From positions 1-64,000 of the forward strand of contig RWJK01001622.1 of NCBI GenBank assembly GCA_004335835.1: a stretch of DNA of 64,000 nucleotides, read 5' to 3'. A program made the translations under genes and the position numbers. The stretch is from Scenedesmus sp. ARA3. Taxonomy: Eukaryota; Chlorophyta; Chlorophyceae; Sphaeropleales; Scenedesmaceae. Positions 11,105 to 20,765 of this stretch are shown piece after piece. Under the pieces are notes generated by a model, which saw only the letters and a program-made list of their open reading frames with translations, searched no databases and was not told the DNA's origin. The first letter of the stretch is position 1. Every line of letters begins with the position of its first letter.

Positions 11105-14100
11105 GTCACGCCACTGCAGGGATGACCTTGGAGACAAGATCTTCCAGCGCGATGGTGACCTGTCCCGCCTGTTCCTCAAAGTGGTCACCCTGAGCACCAA
11201 CACTCATATTTTGCTGCTGCTGCTGCTGCTGCTGCATTATGCCACTGCAGGGATGACCTGGGAGACAAGATCTTCCAGCGCGATGGTGACCTGTCTCGCC
11301 TGTTCCTCAAAGTGGTCACCCTGAGGGCAGCCAGCAGCACCGTCACATTCATCGCCAACACCTACATCAGCACAGAGCAGGGCGAACGGCAGTTCATCCG
11401 CGACGATGCCTTCAGCAACCCGGAGCTTGCAAAGGAGAAAGTGCAGGAGGTGCTGATGAAGCTGATGGCGGAGGAGCTGCTGCTGCTGCGGGTGAGTTTG
11501 AACCCAAATTTAAATTCTAGATAGAAGTCTCAAGTTCAGGCCTGCAGCTTTGAAGAGGTAGGATCAGTGGCTTTTGCGTACTGCCGCAGGCTGACGGGCT
11601 GCAGCAGCTGCAGGTGCACCTGCAAGTGGACTTGCGTGTGGCACCGACTGTTACAGTGCGATCGTGAACGTGTGCGCAGCAGGTGTGATGCCTGGTGTGG
11701 CCAGCGGCTGCCTTACTGCGCATGCCAGTTTTGTCAATCGTGAAACATGATTACCCTAAGTATTTTTGCTCAAGAACCCATGGCTGGTGGGCTGCATCAC
11801 CTGGTGGTGAGTCCACCCGTGGTGTGTTTGGATCGAACCAGCTGCTGTTGCCGTGCATGATAGTGTCTGCGCTGCAACGTGTACACTGCAAGTGCTGTGT
11901 GGCGTGTGAGCCCCTTGCACCATTCAAAACCTGAAAGCCTCAACTCTCATCAACCCCTTGACCTCTACCGTGCAGGGCGAGGGTGCGAACCAGAATCAGG
12001 CGCTTGACCTGCCACGCAGCGACCCTGATCGCATCTACCGCTACGCAATCTATAACGACCTGGGCGGGGACGTGGCCAAGACGCCCAAGAACATCCGGCA
12101 GCCCCTGGGCGGCAGCGCTGAGTTTCCCTACCCCAGGTGAGCAGCAGCGAAGACGGTACGAGGTGTGCGCGATGGCAAAGCAGCCATGTACATACTTCCG
12201 GCCTCGATCACGCAGCGACGGCGCTATACTGCATGCCGTCCACAATGACCTGGGCGGGGACGTGGCCACACACCACGGCAACATCTGCCAGCCCCTGGGA
12301 GGCAGCACCAAGCTCCCTAGCCAAGGTGAGCAGCAGCAGCAGCAGCCCCAACAGCTGCAAACTGTTCGCCAAGCATGCGCGTGCCAGGCACACGACCTTG
12401 TCGCACCTGCAGCGGCCTACCCTAAGCAAGGTTGGGGCCTTGCATGCAGCAGAGTAGCTGCGGCAGTTGTGAGAATGTTGACGTGCCTGCGGCTGCTGCT
12501 GCCGCCGCCGCCGCAGGCGCCTGGATACCAACCGCAAGCCAGTAATCATTGACGGCTTGCCGTCAATCTATGAGCAGCCGCCCGCGACAGCTGACGCGGC
12601 ACTTGTTAACCCCGGCGTCTTCCGCAGTATTTTGGCAAGCATTGCGGAGAAGCTGCCCCCTGGCCTGCGGGCGCTGGTGCTGGGGCTGAACTCAGTTGCG
12701 CCTGTGAGCCTGGCGGCGACTCCCTGGACCCCGCAGGTGTGTGTGTGCATGGGATATCACCTTTGTTTGAGATTAGTAACGTGCAGTAGAGGTCGCAGCA
12801 TCCTGGCATGCATTGCGGAGAGGCTGCCGCCTGGCCTGAGGGCGTTGGTGCTGGGCCTGAACTCAGTTGCGCCTGTGAGCCTGGCAGCGACGCCCTGGAC
12901 GCCGCAGATGCGCTCAGGTTGAGAAAGGCTGTTACATTTGCGCTGCTGAAGTTGCGCCAGTGAACGTGCGCGTGGCGGGAGCTGCCCCCTGGGCGCCGCA
13001 GGTGCGCTTAGCTTTTCTCCTTGTTTGTCATAGTAGTAATGCGCTGCACTGCGTACATGATGTCCGTCCTTCGCCTGTTTTTCTTGTCTGGTTTACAAAC
13101 CTCAGGACGACAACTTTGACGTGGAGAAGACGCGCGGCATCATTGGCTGTGCAGTGATTGGCGTGCTGCCTTTACTTTTGTATGAAAAACAACTTCTGCT
13201 GCTGCTGCTGCTGCTGCTGTCAACAGGATGACAACTTCGATGTCGACAAGACGCGCGGCTTCATTGGCAACGCAGTGTCCGGCGTGCTGCCCGGCGCGCT
13301 TGTCTCGATCGACGCGGCTGTCGGACAGAAGATTCCGCCGCCGCTGCGCTGGCTGCTGCAGAAGCTGCGCGTGATCCCTGGGGATGAGTTTGACAGCGTG
13401 GAGGAGGTGCTCAGCCTGTATGACAGGGGCGCCCAAGGTGTGTATCGTTATGTTACATTGCGTTTGGGAGTGGGAACCCCAAACAGGAGAAAATATCACA
13501 AACTGCCGCGAGCTTGCATATAGGCGCGCTCCAAAAACACCTGCGGGAGCACACAACGACCCACAGGCGCTACTTCAACCACTGCGTCAAATTTCTTTCT
13601 TGCTTCTGCAGGCCCCTGGAATGTGTTTAGCTGCAAGCTGGAAGAGGCCGGGGCAGGCAGGCTGAGCGGCCCTGCTTGCCTTTATTTGAGTTTCTGTGCG
13701 TGCTTCTGCGTGCATTTGCGTGCATGTGCGCAGGCCCCTGGAGCGCGCTGAGCCGCAAGCTGGAGGAGGCGGAGGCAGGCAGGCTGAGCGGCCGCACCGG
13801 CAAGGCAACAGCAGACAAGGGGGGCGACGTGCTGGACATGCTGAAGTATGACATGCCACAGTAAGTGCCTGATATGAGGTGTTGTTTTCTGTTTGCAGCG
13901 GTGTGAGGCATCAGGCGAGGGAGGCAGCAGCGACTAGCAGGACCTGCTGAACAATGACATCCCACAGTGAGAGGCTACCACTGACGGTATTCAGCAGCAA
14001 CCGAGGCTGCCCTGCGTATACAGTATGACAGCACTATCAATGCACTGGCAGCAGCTGGCTGCAGATCAGATGCAGGGGTGGGAGGGTAGGGCTGTAGCGC

Positions 14101-15101
14101 TGCTCATTTGCAATGATTGAGCTTTGCTTTTGGTAGCTGCTCTGCTGTCAATGTGTCGCAAACAACATGTCAAGGCATATGGTGCTGTATTATTGCTGCA
14201 TCTTAACGTGCCACTGACCAATTTGCATCCACTCCTTGACCATGTTCTGCCGTGAAACTTCGCTGCAGCTGCAGCTCGCAGGACCGGCTAGACACCTGGC
14301 TTACCGATGAGGAGGTGGCCCATGAGGCTCGTCATGCACTGATGCGTGGTACTTCGGATTTGTCATCATTGCTTTCATTCCCCTTCCCTGCTTGTGCTGC
14401 CCCTAGGTCTTTGGTGAACCGGCTGGACACCTGGCCCACTGATGAAGAGATGGGCCGCATGTACCTGGCAGGGCAGAATCCTCTCACCATCGAGGTATGT
14501 TGTAACACGGTTCAAAACAGCACTGTGCCAGGGTTTGGGATTGAGGTTAAGTTAGAAACCCCCTGGTGAGGAGATAGGCCGCATGCACCTGGCGGGACAA
14601 AAAGCCCTCACCATTGAGGTATGCAGTGACAGGGTTTAAGGAGCAGTGTGCTAGGGTTTGGGATTGAGGTGCTAGGTTTGAACCCGCTGTTGAAGAGATG
14701 GGCCGCATGTACCTGGCAGGGCAGAACCCCCTCACTATCGAGGTATGTTGTAACAGGGTTCAAGACATAGTGTGCTAGGGCTTGGGGTTTGGGTTCATTT
14801 TTGAAACCCACTGATGAGAGATGGGCCGCATGTACCTGGCAGGACAGAACCCTCTCACCATTGATGTATGTTGGAACAGGGTTTGAGATTATGGTGTTGT
14901 GCTAGGCTTTAGAGATTCATCTCATCATCTGTATCCCACTGGCGAGGACTGGGCTGCATTTCATCGCTGACGCAGCAGATGTTGCATGTTTCTGGTAGCA
15001 CTACAGATGCTGTCCTTTGCGTTTCAAGTGCGGGGCCAGGCGGAGAGCTGCTGAGCCAAAGCCACATGAACCTGGAACAACCATTGACACTCAGCTGCTG
15101 G

Positions 15102-15132
<31 letters not shown>

Positions 15133-15442
15133 GCAGGTGCTTGACCCAGAGCGGCTGGCGCAGCTGCTGAAGGACAGTGCTGGCATCAGGGAGGCTGAGG
15201 AACGCATCAGGGGTGAGGCACACCTGCTGCTGCTGCTGCTGCGGTCAGTAGCTGTTCATGTCAATCATTCTGTCTGCTTGATGTTATTTGTTGCTGCCAG
15301 CTTGCTGCATTGACCGTCTGCTGTCTGGCACCAAGTGCTTTCCTTGCAAACAAGTGACAAGTGGGTGCCGACACCTGTTTGCAACACAGCATGACGGCCA
15401 CAGTGATGACGCTGGTGTGCATTTTGCTCACCGGCTGTGGCA

Positions 15443-15475
<33 letters not shown>

Positions 15476-16462
15476 AGAGCGCCACCTGGGGGGCAAGAGC
15501 TTGGAGGAGTGGGCAGCAGCAGGCGAGGAGGCCGGGGCGCAGCCTAGGCTGTTCATCGTGGACTACTGGGCGGTGTTTGGCTTGCTGGACACTCTGGAGG
15601 CAGCCAATGCAGGCTCCAACCGGGTGATGCATGCAGGCCGCTGCGTGCTGTTCAGGTGACTTTGGTATGGATGCCGGAGAGCACAGCTGTGCTGCTCCTG
15701 CCACTTGGTGTGCTGGCTTTCACCGGGGGATGCATGCTAAGCCTGCGTGCTGTTTAGGTGCGGCTGCTGCTGTCTTCCATTGTTGTACAGGTGTCATGAG
15801 ACTGGTCCCGCCTAACAGCCGGCATTGGAGGGCAGAGATCAGCTTGTAGAGTGCTTTGCACATGCTGCTGCTGCAGGCGCACCAGCTCGGAAGCACTGGT
15901 AGGCCAGCTGGTGGCTGTCATCATTGAGCTGGCTGATTGCTGCTGCTGCTGCTGCTGCTGCAGCCGCTTTGATGGCCACCTGGTGCCTGTCATCATCGAG
16001 CTGGCCAACAGCAGCAAGGCAGCCCCCGTGACTTACACACCTGCTGCTGCTGCTGCTGCTACTGCAGGCGCTCTGACGGCCACCTGGTGCCTGTCATCAT
16101 TGAGCTGGCTCACAGCAGCAAGGCAGCCCCAGTGACTTACACAGCCAGCGACCCGGCAGCAGTGTGGCAGGTGTGCTGTTGAAGCAGGACTGTGTGTGTG
16201 TCCTGCAGCATATCAGCTGTGTAGGCCTGTCTGCACACTTGCATGCCAGTTGCAATGCTGCATTGCATCTGACAGCAATACAGCTTAGCACATGGATGTT
16301 TGTTTGGTAGCTGCCGGCCAGTGAGACCATGATGCCGCTTTAGCCAAGTGAATGGCAGGAACCATGGTTGTGTGTAGCTCGTTGGACAATTAAACATCAT
16401 CTGCCATCACAGCTTTGCAGCAGCACATCCCTGGCATCCAGTCCGTGCACAAAAGTAACAAC

Positions 16463-16503
<41 letters not shown>

Positions 16504-16566
16504 AGGTGGCCAAGCTCATCTTCCAGTCTGTGGACAGCGGCTGGCACCAGCTGGTCAGCCACTGAC

Positions 16567-16613
<47 letters not shown>

Positions 16614-19600
16614 TGCTGCTGCCAAACCCCGCAGGTGGCCAAGCTCATCTTCCAGTCTGTGGACAGCGGTTGGCACCAGCTGGTTAGCCACTGGCTGCGC
16701 ACACACGCCTGCACGGAGCCATTCCTCATTGCCACGCGCCGCCAGCTGCCAGCGGCACACCCGGTGAGTTGTTTACAATGTAAATGTTACAACTGTTTCT
16801 GATTAGTTGTCTGGGTGCAAGCATGTAAGCGTTATAGCGATTTAAACAAAGCGAGACGGCGAGCGTGGAGCCGCGCCTTACCACCAAATGCCACCAGCTA
16901 CCCGCGGCACACCCGGTGCGTGCATTGCAGCAGTGCTTGGCCACTGGTATGTGACAACTGCATATCGCCCTGTTCATGCATGCGCTGCAAGGTGTTCTGG
17001 CCGCTGATACACCTTGCCCTGGCATCACCTGCCCTGCTCATGCTTGCAATGCTGTTTGCACTTGTTTGGCTGCAGATGTTTGGCTGCTCTTGTTTGGCTG
17101 CCCTGCTCATGTTTGCCACGCTGTTGGCCCTTGTTTGGCTGCAGATGTTCCGGCTGCTGATGCCCCACTTCCGCTGTCCCCCCATCCTCTGCTCCTCCTG
17201 TTGCCTCGGGTTGCTGTGTTTTACATGCACTGCAACGTTCCGGCTGCTGAGACAGTGGTCCAACCCTGCTGACATATTGTCCTTGCCATGCTGTTTGCCC
17301 TTGTTCGGCTGCAGATGTTCCGGCTGCTGATGCCCCACTTCCGCTACACGCTGCCCATCAACGCGGCAGCACGCGGGTCCCTGATCAACGCAGGAGGTGC
17401 GCAGTGTTGTCAACGACAGTTTTAAGCATGGTAACAGCACAACCGTTCACCTGCAAGCAATGCTGGTCCAGAAGCCCCAGCGACGCATATGTTGCACAAG
17501 CTTGCAAGCTTACCAATTGGCAAGTTGCGTCTGCAGATGGTTGAGTTGGGGTACCCAATGCTAGCCGACTTCAATGCATGCAGTGCTGTTCTTTCAGATA
17601 CAGCCTGCTGTCGGCTGCGGTTTGCAGGCCCATGTACGCATCACGTGGTCCGCAGGAAGGGCAATAACTTGGAGTGGCTGCTAGTCAGTTACGCCTGCAA
17701 CGGGGATGTCTTCTTAGTGGCTGTTTGTATACATTGCAATCTTTCCTGCAGGTGTGATTGAGACCAACTTCTCCCTGGGCCCCTTCAGCATGCAGTGGCC
17801 TGTGTCAACACATGCTGCAGGTGCTTCGGCTTCTGCTTATAATCACATCCTGTTATGCTGCTGGCTGTGCTGTCCCGCAGGTGTGATCGAGACCAACTTC
17901 TCACCCGGCCCCTTCAGCATGCAGCTGAGCTCCATTGTGTACGGCATGACCTGGCGCTTCAAGGAGGAGGGGCTCACCGCTGACCTGGCAAAGAGGTGCG
18001 GCGCTACGATGTGTTACTAACATGTTATAACAATTATTCAAAACTGTTTGGAGCTGCATTGGTGTAGAAGTGATGCATGGGAGCAGATACAAGTGGCAGG
18101 CTGCCAAGCTGGCATTTTGTACATTGACATAGGGTTGACATCGTGTATATGGTCATCTTGATGTGCTGCCAACCTTTTGTGCTTGGCCGGCAGAGTTTCT
18201 TGGCGAGTGATCCCCACAACGATTTTTCTGCTGATCTTGTTTGCCTGCAGGGGCTTCCTAAACAGCAAGAGTGCGCTGCGAGTGGCTGACTGACTACCCC
18301 TGCGCACAAAATGGGCTGCTGCTGTGTTGCGAACATGTTACACCTTGACGTGGCATCTTCACAATAACAGGGTCTTAAATACAATCTGCTGCCGCCATTG
18401 CTTGCCTGCAGGGGCCTCCCTTGACAGCAAGGGAGGGCTGCGCATCAAGGACTACCCCACACATGTTGGCAACGGTTTGTTTTTCATATGTCGCTTGTTG
18501 CCGGCCTTGTTTGCCTGCAGGGGCTTCCTTGACGGCAAGGGAGGGCTGCGCATCAAGGACTACCCCTACGCGGAGCGCGGTTATCAAACAGGTTGCCGCC
18601 TGACATGGCATCTTGACAATAACAGAGTCTCACATGCAATCTGCTGTCCCCACTGCTTGCCTGCAGGGGCTTCCTTGACACCAAGGGCGGGCTGCGCATC
18701 AAGGACTACCCCACACATGTTTGCAACAGTTTGCTTTTAAAACGTCGTCTGTTACCAGCCTTGTTTGCCTGCAGGGGGTTCCTTGACGGCAAGGGTGAGC
18801 TGCGCATCAAGGACTACCCCTACGCAGAGCTCACTTATCAAACAGGTTGCACCCTAACATGGCATCTTGACATTAACAGGGTCGCACATACAATCTGCTG
18901 TCGCCACTGCTTGCCTGCAGGGGCTTCCTTGACAGCAAAGGAGGGTTGCGCATCAAGGACTACCCCTACGCAGAGGATGGGCTGCTGCTGTGGGGAGCTC
19001 TGAAGGAGTACTTTGAAGCGTACGTGGAGCTGTACTACAAAACAGACGAGGCAGTGCAGAACGACACATGGCTGCAGGCCTGGTGAGTGAGAAGGAACGA
19101 CCCCAACTTTTGGATCATGGTTGTCAAAGTGGTGTCAACGTACGTGGTGCTTTATCACGCTGATGATGACGCTGCACAAACCGATAGCAAGGGAAATTAA
19201 CCAAGCCTAGCTGCCATATCCTTGACTTCAGGCAGTTGCGAAAGGTCCTGCAAGCCCAGCATAGCCCTAAAGTCATTGCTGACGACGGGATTCGACCCTG
19301 CAACCTCGTGCTGCAGGTGGAACGAGGTGAAGACGGAAGCACACAAAGATGCGAACGCGAGCGGCTGGGTTGACCTGGACAGCCGGTCAAACCTGGTGCT
19401 GGCGGCGTTGACCATCGCCTGGGTGGCGTCTGCGCACCACGCTGCGGTCAACTTCGGTCAATATGACTACAGCGGCTGGATGCCTAGCCACTCGCCACTG
19501 TGCAGGAGGCCTGCACCAGCCCAGGGCAGCGAGGCGTGGCAGGTGAGCAGCTGGTTGACTATTTAAAATCACAAAATAACATATAGAGCAACATGTGGCT

Positions 19601-20277
19601 AAGCCATTGCCAAGTGGAACTGCCCTGCAAGTGAACTCTCGTACTGCTGTGATGCGCTGCCATAAACACCCGCCTGCTGCTTGCTCTGCTGCTACTGCAG
19701 AAGCTGGCTTCTAAGGGCGTCAGCAGCAGCGAGATGTTCACCTACATCGCACCGCCCGCCACTGCCACCAAGGTCATGAGCACGGTCAAGCTGCTGAGCG
19801 CTCACGCGCAGGACGAGCAGTACCTGTCCACAAACGCGCAGGACTGGCTTCCGTTGGTGAGTTTTGTGCCTTAAAGTAACAGGCAATGCTTGCCTGACAA
19901 CCACAGTAGCACACCACACTTGTTGATGATGATGTGAGGGGTGAGCAGTGACTACACAGCTATGCATAGGCATGTGACACCAGACCACAAGAGTGCCACG
20001 CATAAAACAGCACTCGTTCTCGGAGTCTGAGCAGCATTCCAACACGCGCGTGTTGTGCCTTCCTTTGCAGGAGTCTGACGCGCGCGTCGCGGCGATCTTC
20101 AAAGCATTCGTGGCACAGATCACAAAGGAGGTGGCACCAGAGATCGAGCGCCGCAACGCTGACCCTGCCAACATCAGCCGCAACCCGGCATCTCAGGGCA
20201 TGGCCTACAGGCTGCTGTACCCCTCTTCAGGCCCTGGCGTGACCATGCAGGGCGTGCCATATAGCATCAGCATCTGA
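9962..20277 (+). CDS. LOX: Lipoxygenase with PLAT domain, probably plastid-targeted (18 exons)
   Basis: Non-haem iron dioxygenase that oxygenates polyunsaturated fatty acids, the entry to oxylipin synthesis. Exons: 9962-10076, 10275-10653, 11251-11491, 11976-12136, 12517-12736, 13227-13437, 13734-13860, 14407-14494, 15137-15212, 15478-15655, 16068-16170, 16635-16763, 17315-17396, 17881-17995, 18921-19082, 19317-19542, 19701-19856, 20071-20277. These close in frame to 991 aa. The first 40 residues are Arg/Ser-rich and look like a transit peptide. A PLAT/LH2 domain occupies roughly 75-240, followed by YNDLGGD and the PYPRR motif. Iron ligands are all present by family alignment: His652 and His657 (SHWLRTH), His837 and Asn841 ([10 protein letters not shown]), and the C-terminal Ile991 of GVPYSISI. 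The [11 protein letters not shown] segment is typical of plant LOX. Regiospecificity (9- or 13-) cannot be read safely. More than a dozen junctions carry tandem partial exon copies. Confidence 0.95.
10921..11206 (+). repeat. Two intronic copies of LOX exon 3 start, each preceded by a CTG run
   Basis: Copies start at 10971 and 11120; the real exon starts at 11251 (spacings 149 and 131). Each copy reads [20 protein letters not shown] before diverging, and each is preceded by a (CTG)n tract and the same CACTGCAG acceptor. The two copies are nearly identical to each other over about 120 bp, so one duplication is recent. Confidence 0.94.
12232..12325 (+). repeat. Intronic copy of LOX exon 4 end
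   Basis: Repeats the NDLGGDVA to PLGGS coding segment of exon 4 and a GTGAGC donor at 12326 (real donor 12137, spacing 189 bp). Confidence 0.9.
12794..13001 (+). repeat. Two intronic copies of LOX exon 5 end
   Basis: 12794-12907 copies [20 protein letters not shown] and the following AATPWTPQ, but the donor GT has become AT. A shorter copy ends at 13001 with GTGCGC intact. The real donor is 12737. Confidence 0.9.
13106..13172 (+). repeat. Intronic copy of LOX exon 6 start
   Basis: After CTCAG it reads [20 protein letters not shown], against [20 protein letters not shown] at the functional exon 13227 (spacing 121 bp). Confidence 0.93.
13612..13673 (+). repeat. Intronic copy of LOX exon 7 start
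   Basis: Copies the [20 protein letters not shown] coding segment with several changes; spacing to the real exon start at 13734 is 122 bp. Confidence 0.9.
14281..14960 (+). repeat. Copies of LOX exon 8 on both sides of the functional exon
   Basis: One upstream copy (14281-14320) carries [11 protein letters not shown]. Downstream, the exon end encoding [15 protein letters not shown] and its GTATGT donor recurs with donors at 14495 (real), 14619, 14743 and 14866, a near-exact 124 bp period, plus a decayed copy near 14940. The 14866 copy has lost the final AG (GAT before GT). Confidence 0.93.
15725..15757 (+). repeat. Intronic copy of LOX exon 10 end
   Basis: Repeats the last codons of exon 10 (RCVLF region) and a GT donor at 15758; the real donor is 15656 (spacing 102 bp). 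A TAG replaces the terminal CAG. Confidence 0.8.
15877..16044 (+). repeat. Two intronic copies of LOX exon 11 start
   Basis: Copies begin at 15877 and 15964; the functional exon is at 16068 (spacings 87 and 104). The second copy reads [20 protein letters not shown] in phase, nearly identical to the real [20 protein letters not shown]. Confidence 0.93.
16506..16564 (+). repeat. Truncated intronic copy of LOX active-site exon 12
   Basis: Encodes [19 protein letters not shown] and then TGA, exactly at the first iron-ligand His. The functional exon starts at 16635 (spacing 129 bp). Inclusion would end the protein before the active site. Confidence 0.94.
16866..16915 (+). repeat. Intronic copy of LOX exon 12 end
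   Basis: Repeats the exon end coding EPF to AAHP in decayed form, followed by GTGCGT at 16916 (real donor 16764, spacing 152 bp). Confidence 0.75.
17040..17260 (+). repeat. Intronic copies of LOX exon 13 start
   Basis: Copies of the acceptor region and [10 protein letters not shown] start at 17076 and 17145, with a decayed one near 17234; the functional exon is at 17315. The upstream intron segment containing TTTGGCTGCAG is repeated with them. Confidence 0.88.
17752..17801 (+). repeat. Intronic copy of LOX exon 14 start
   Basis: Encodes [14 protein letters not shown], against [14 protein letters not shown] in the functional exon at 17881 (spacing 129 bp). Confidence 0.94.
18190..18920 (+). 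repeat. Five intronic copies of LOX exon 15 start in a 254-bp dimeric array
   Basis: Exon-like starts after CTGCAG occur at 18251, 18412, 18521, 18667 and 18775; the functional one is 18921. Spacings are 161, 109, 146, 108, 146. Alternate copies share their upstream intron sequence, so the higher-order unit is 254-255 bp. Coding parts read [17 protein letters not shown] with substitutions. Confidence 0.95.
19137..19180 (+). repeat. Decayed intronic copy of LOX exon 15 end
   Basis: Resembles the coding stretch for [13 protein letters not shown] (about 19020-19065) with several substitutions. Weaker than the other copies. Confidence 0.55.
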
Positions 20278-20765
20278 GCAGCTTGCAGCAGCATGCGAGC
20301 GGCTTGCAGGGACGTTCGTTTGCAGTGCTTTCCTGCAAGCATGCGCGTCAGTATCAGCATGTGAGCGGCTTGCAGGACATGCTTGGGATGTCCCTGCAGG
20401 CAGCTGCCTGTATGCAGCATGCACATCTGCTGGTTTTGGTGAATACTGTTGGCAAGGTTGGTGCGTTCAGGTACATGTGCTCCATAGCATCTGCATCTGA
20501 GCGGCTTGCAGGACATGCTTGGGACGTCCCTGCAGGCAGCTGCCTGTATGCAGCATGCACGTCTGCTGGCTTTGGTGAAGAATGTTGGCAAGGTTGGTGC
20601 GCGTATGTACATGTGCTCCACAGCGTCCGCATCTGAGCGGCTTGCAGGACATGCTTGGGTCCTCCCTGCAGGCAGCTACCTACATGCAGGGTGCACGTCT
20701 GCTGGTTTCGGGGAAGAATGTCGGCAAGGGTGTGTGAGAGCGCTGCAGTATCAGCATCTGAGCGG
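20256..20765 (+). repeat. Tandem repeats of the LOX stop-codon region in the 3' UTR
   Basis: Starting at the final Ser-Ile-Ser-Ile-stop codons, the core ATCAGCATCTGAGC recurs with variation at about 20350, 20490, 20628 and 20752. The last units are about 140 bp and include a shared GGACATGCTTGGG segment. The array continues the same duplication habit beyond the coding sequence. Confidence 0.9.

Noticed and set aside
10921..11250. Tandem copies as an assembly artefact
   Set aside because: Across the window copies differ by substitutions, stop codons and lost splice sites, and occur on both strands in many genes, so mis-assembly of identical reads cannot explain them. Very similar pairs such as this one should still be confirmed with long reads.
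18190..18920. CRISPR-like array because of regularly spaced repeats
   Set aside because: Units are copies of a lipoxygenase exon start with splice sites in a eukaryotic intron, and the spacers are themselves repeated.
19270..19300. tRNA or SINE B-box-like sequence on the minus strand (GGGTCGAATCCC)
   Set aside because: One mismatch to the B box, no A box at proper distance, and no cloverleaf can be drawn. Similar weak matches near 49829 also lack an A box.
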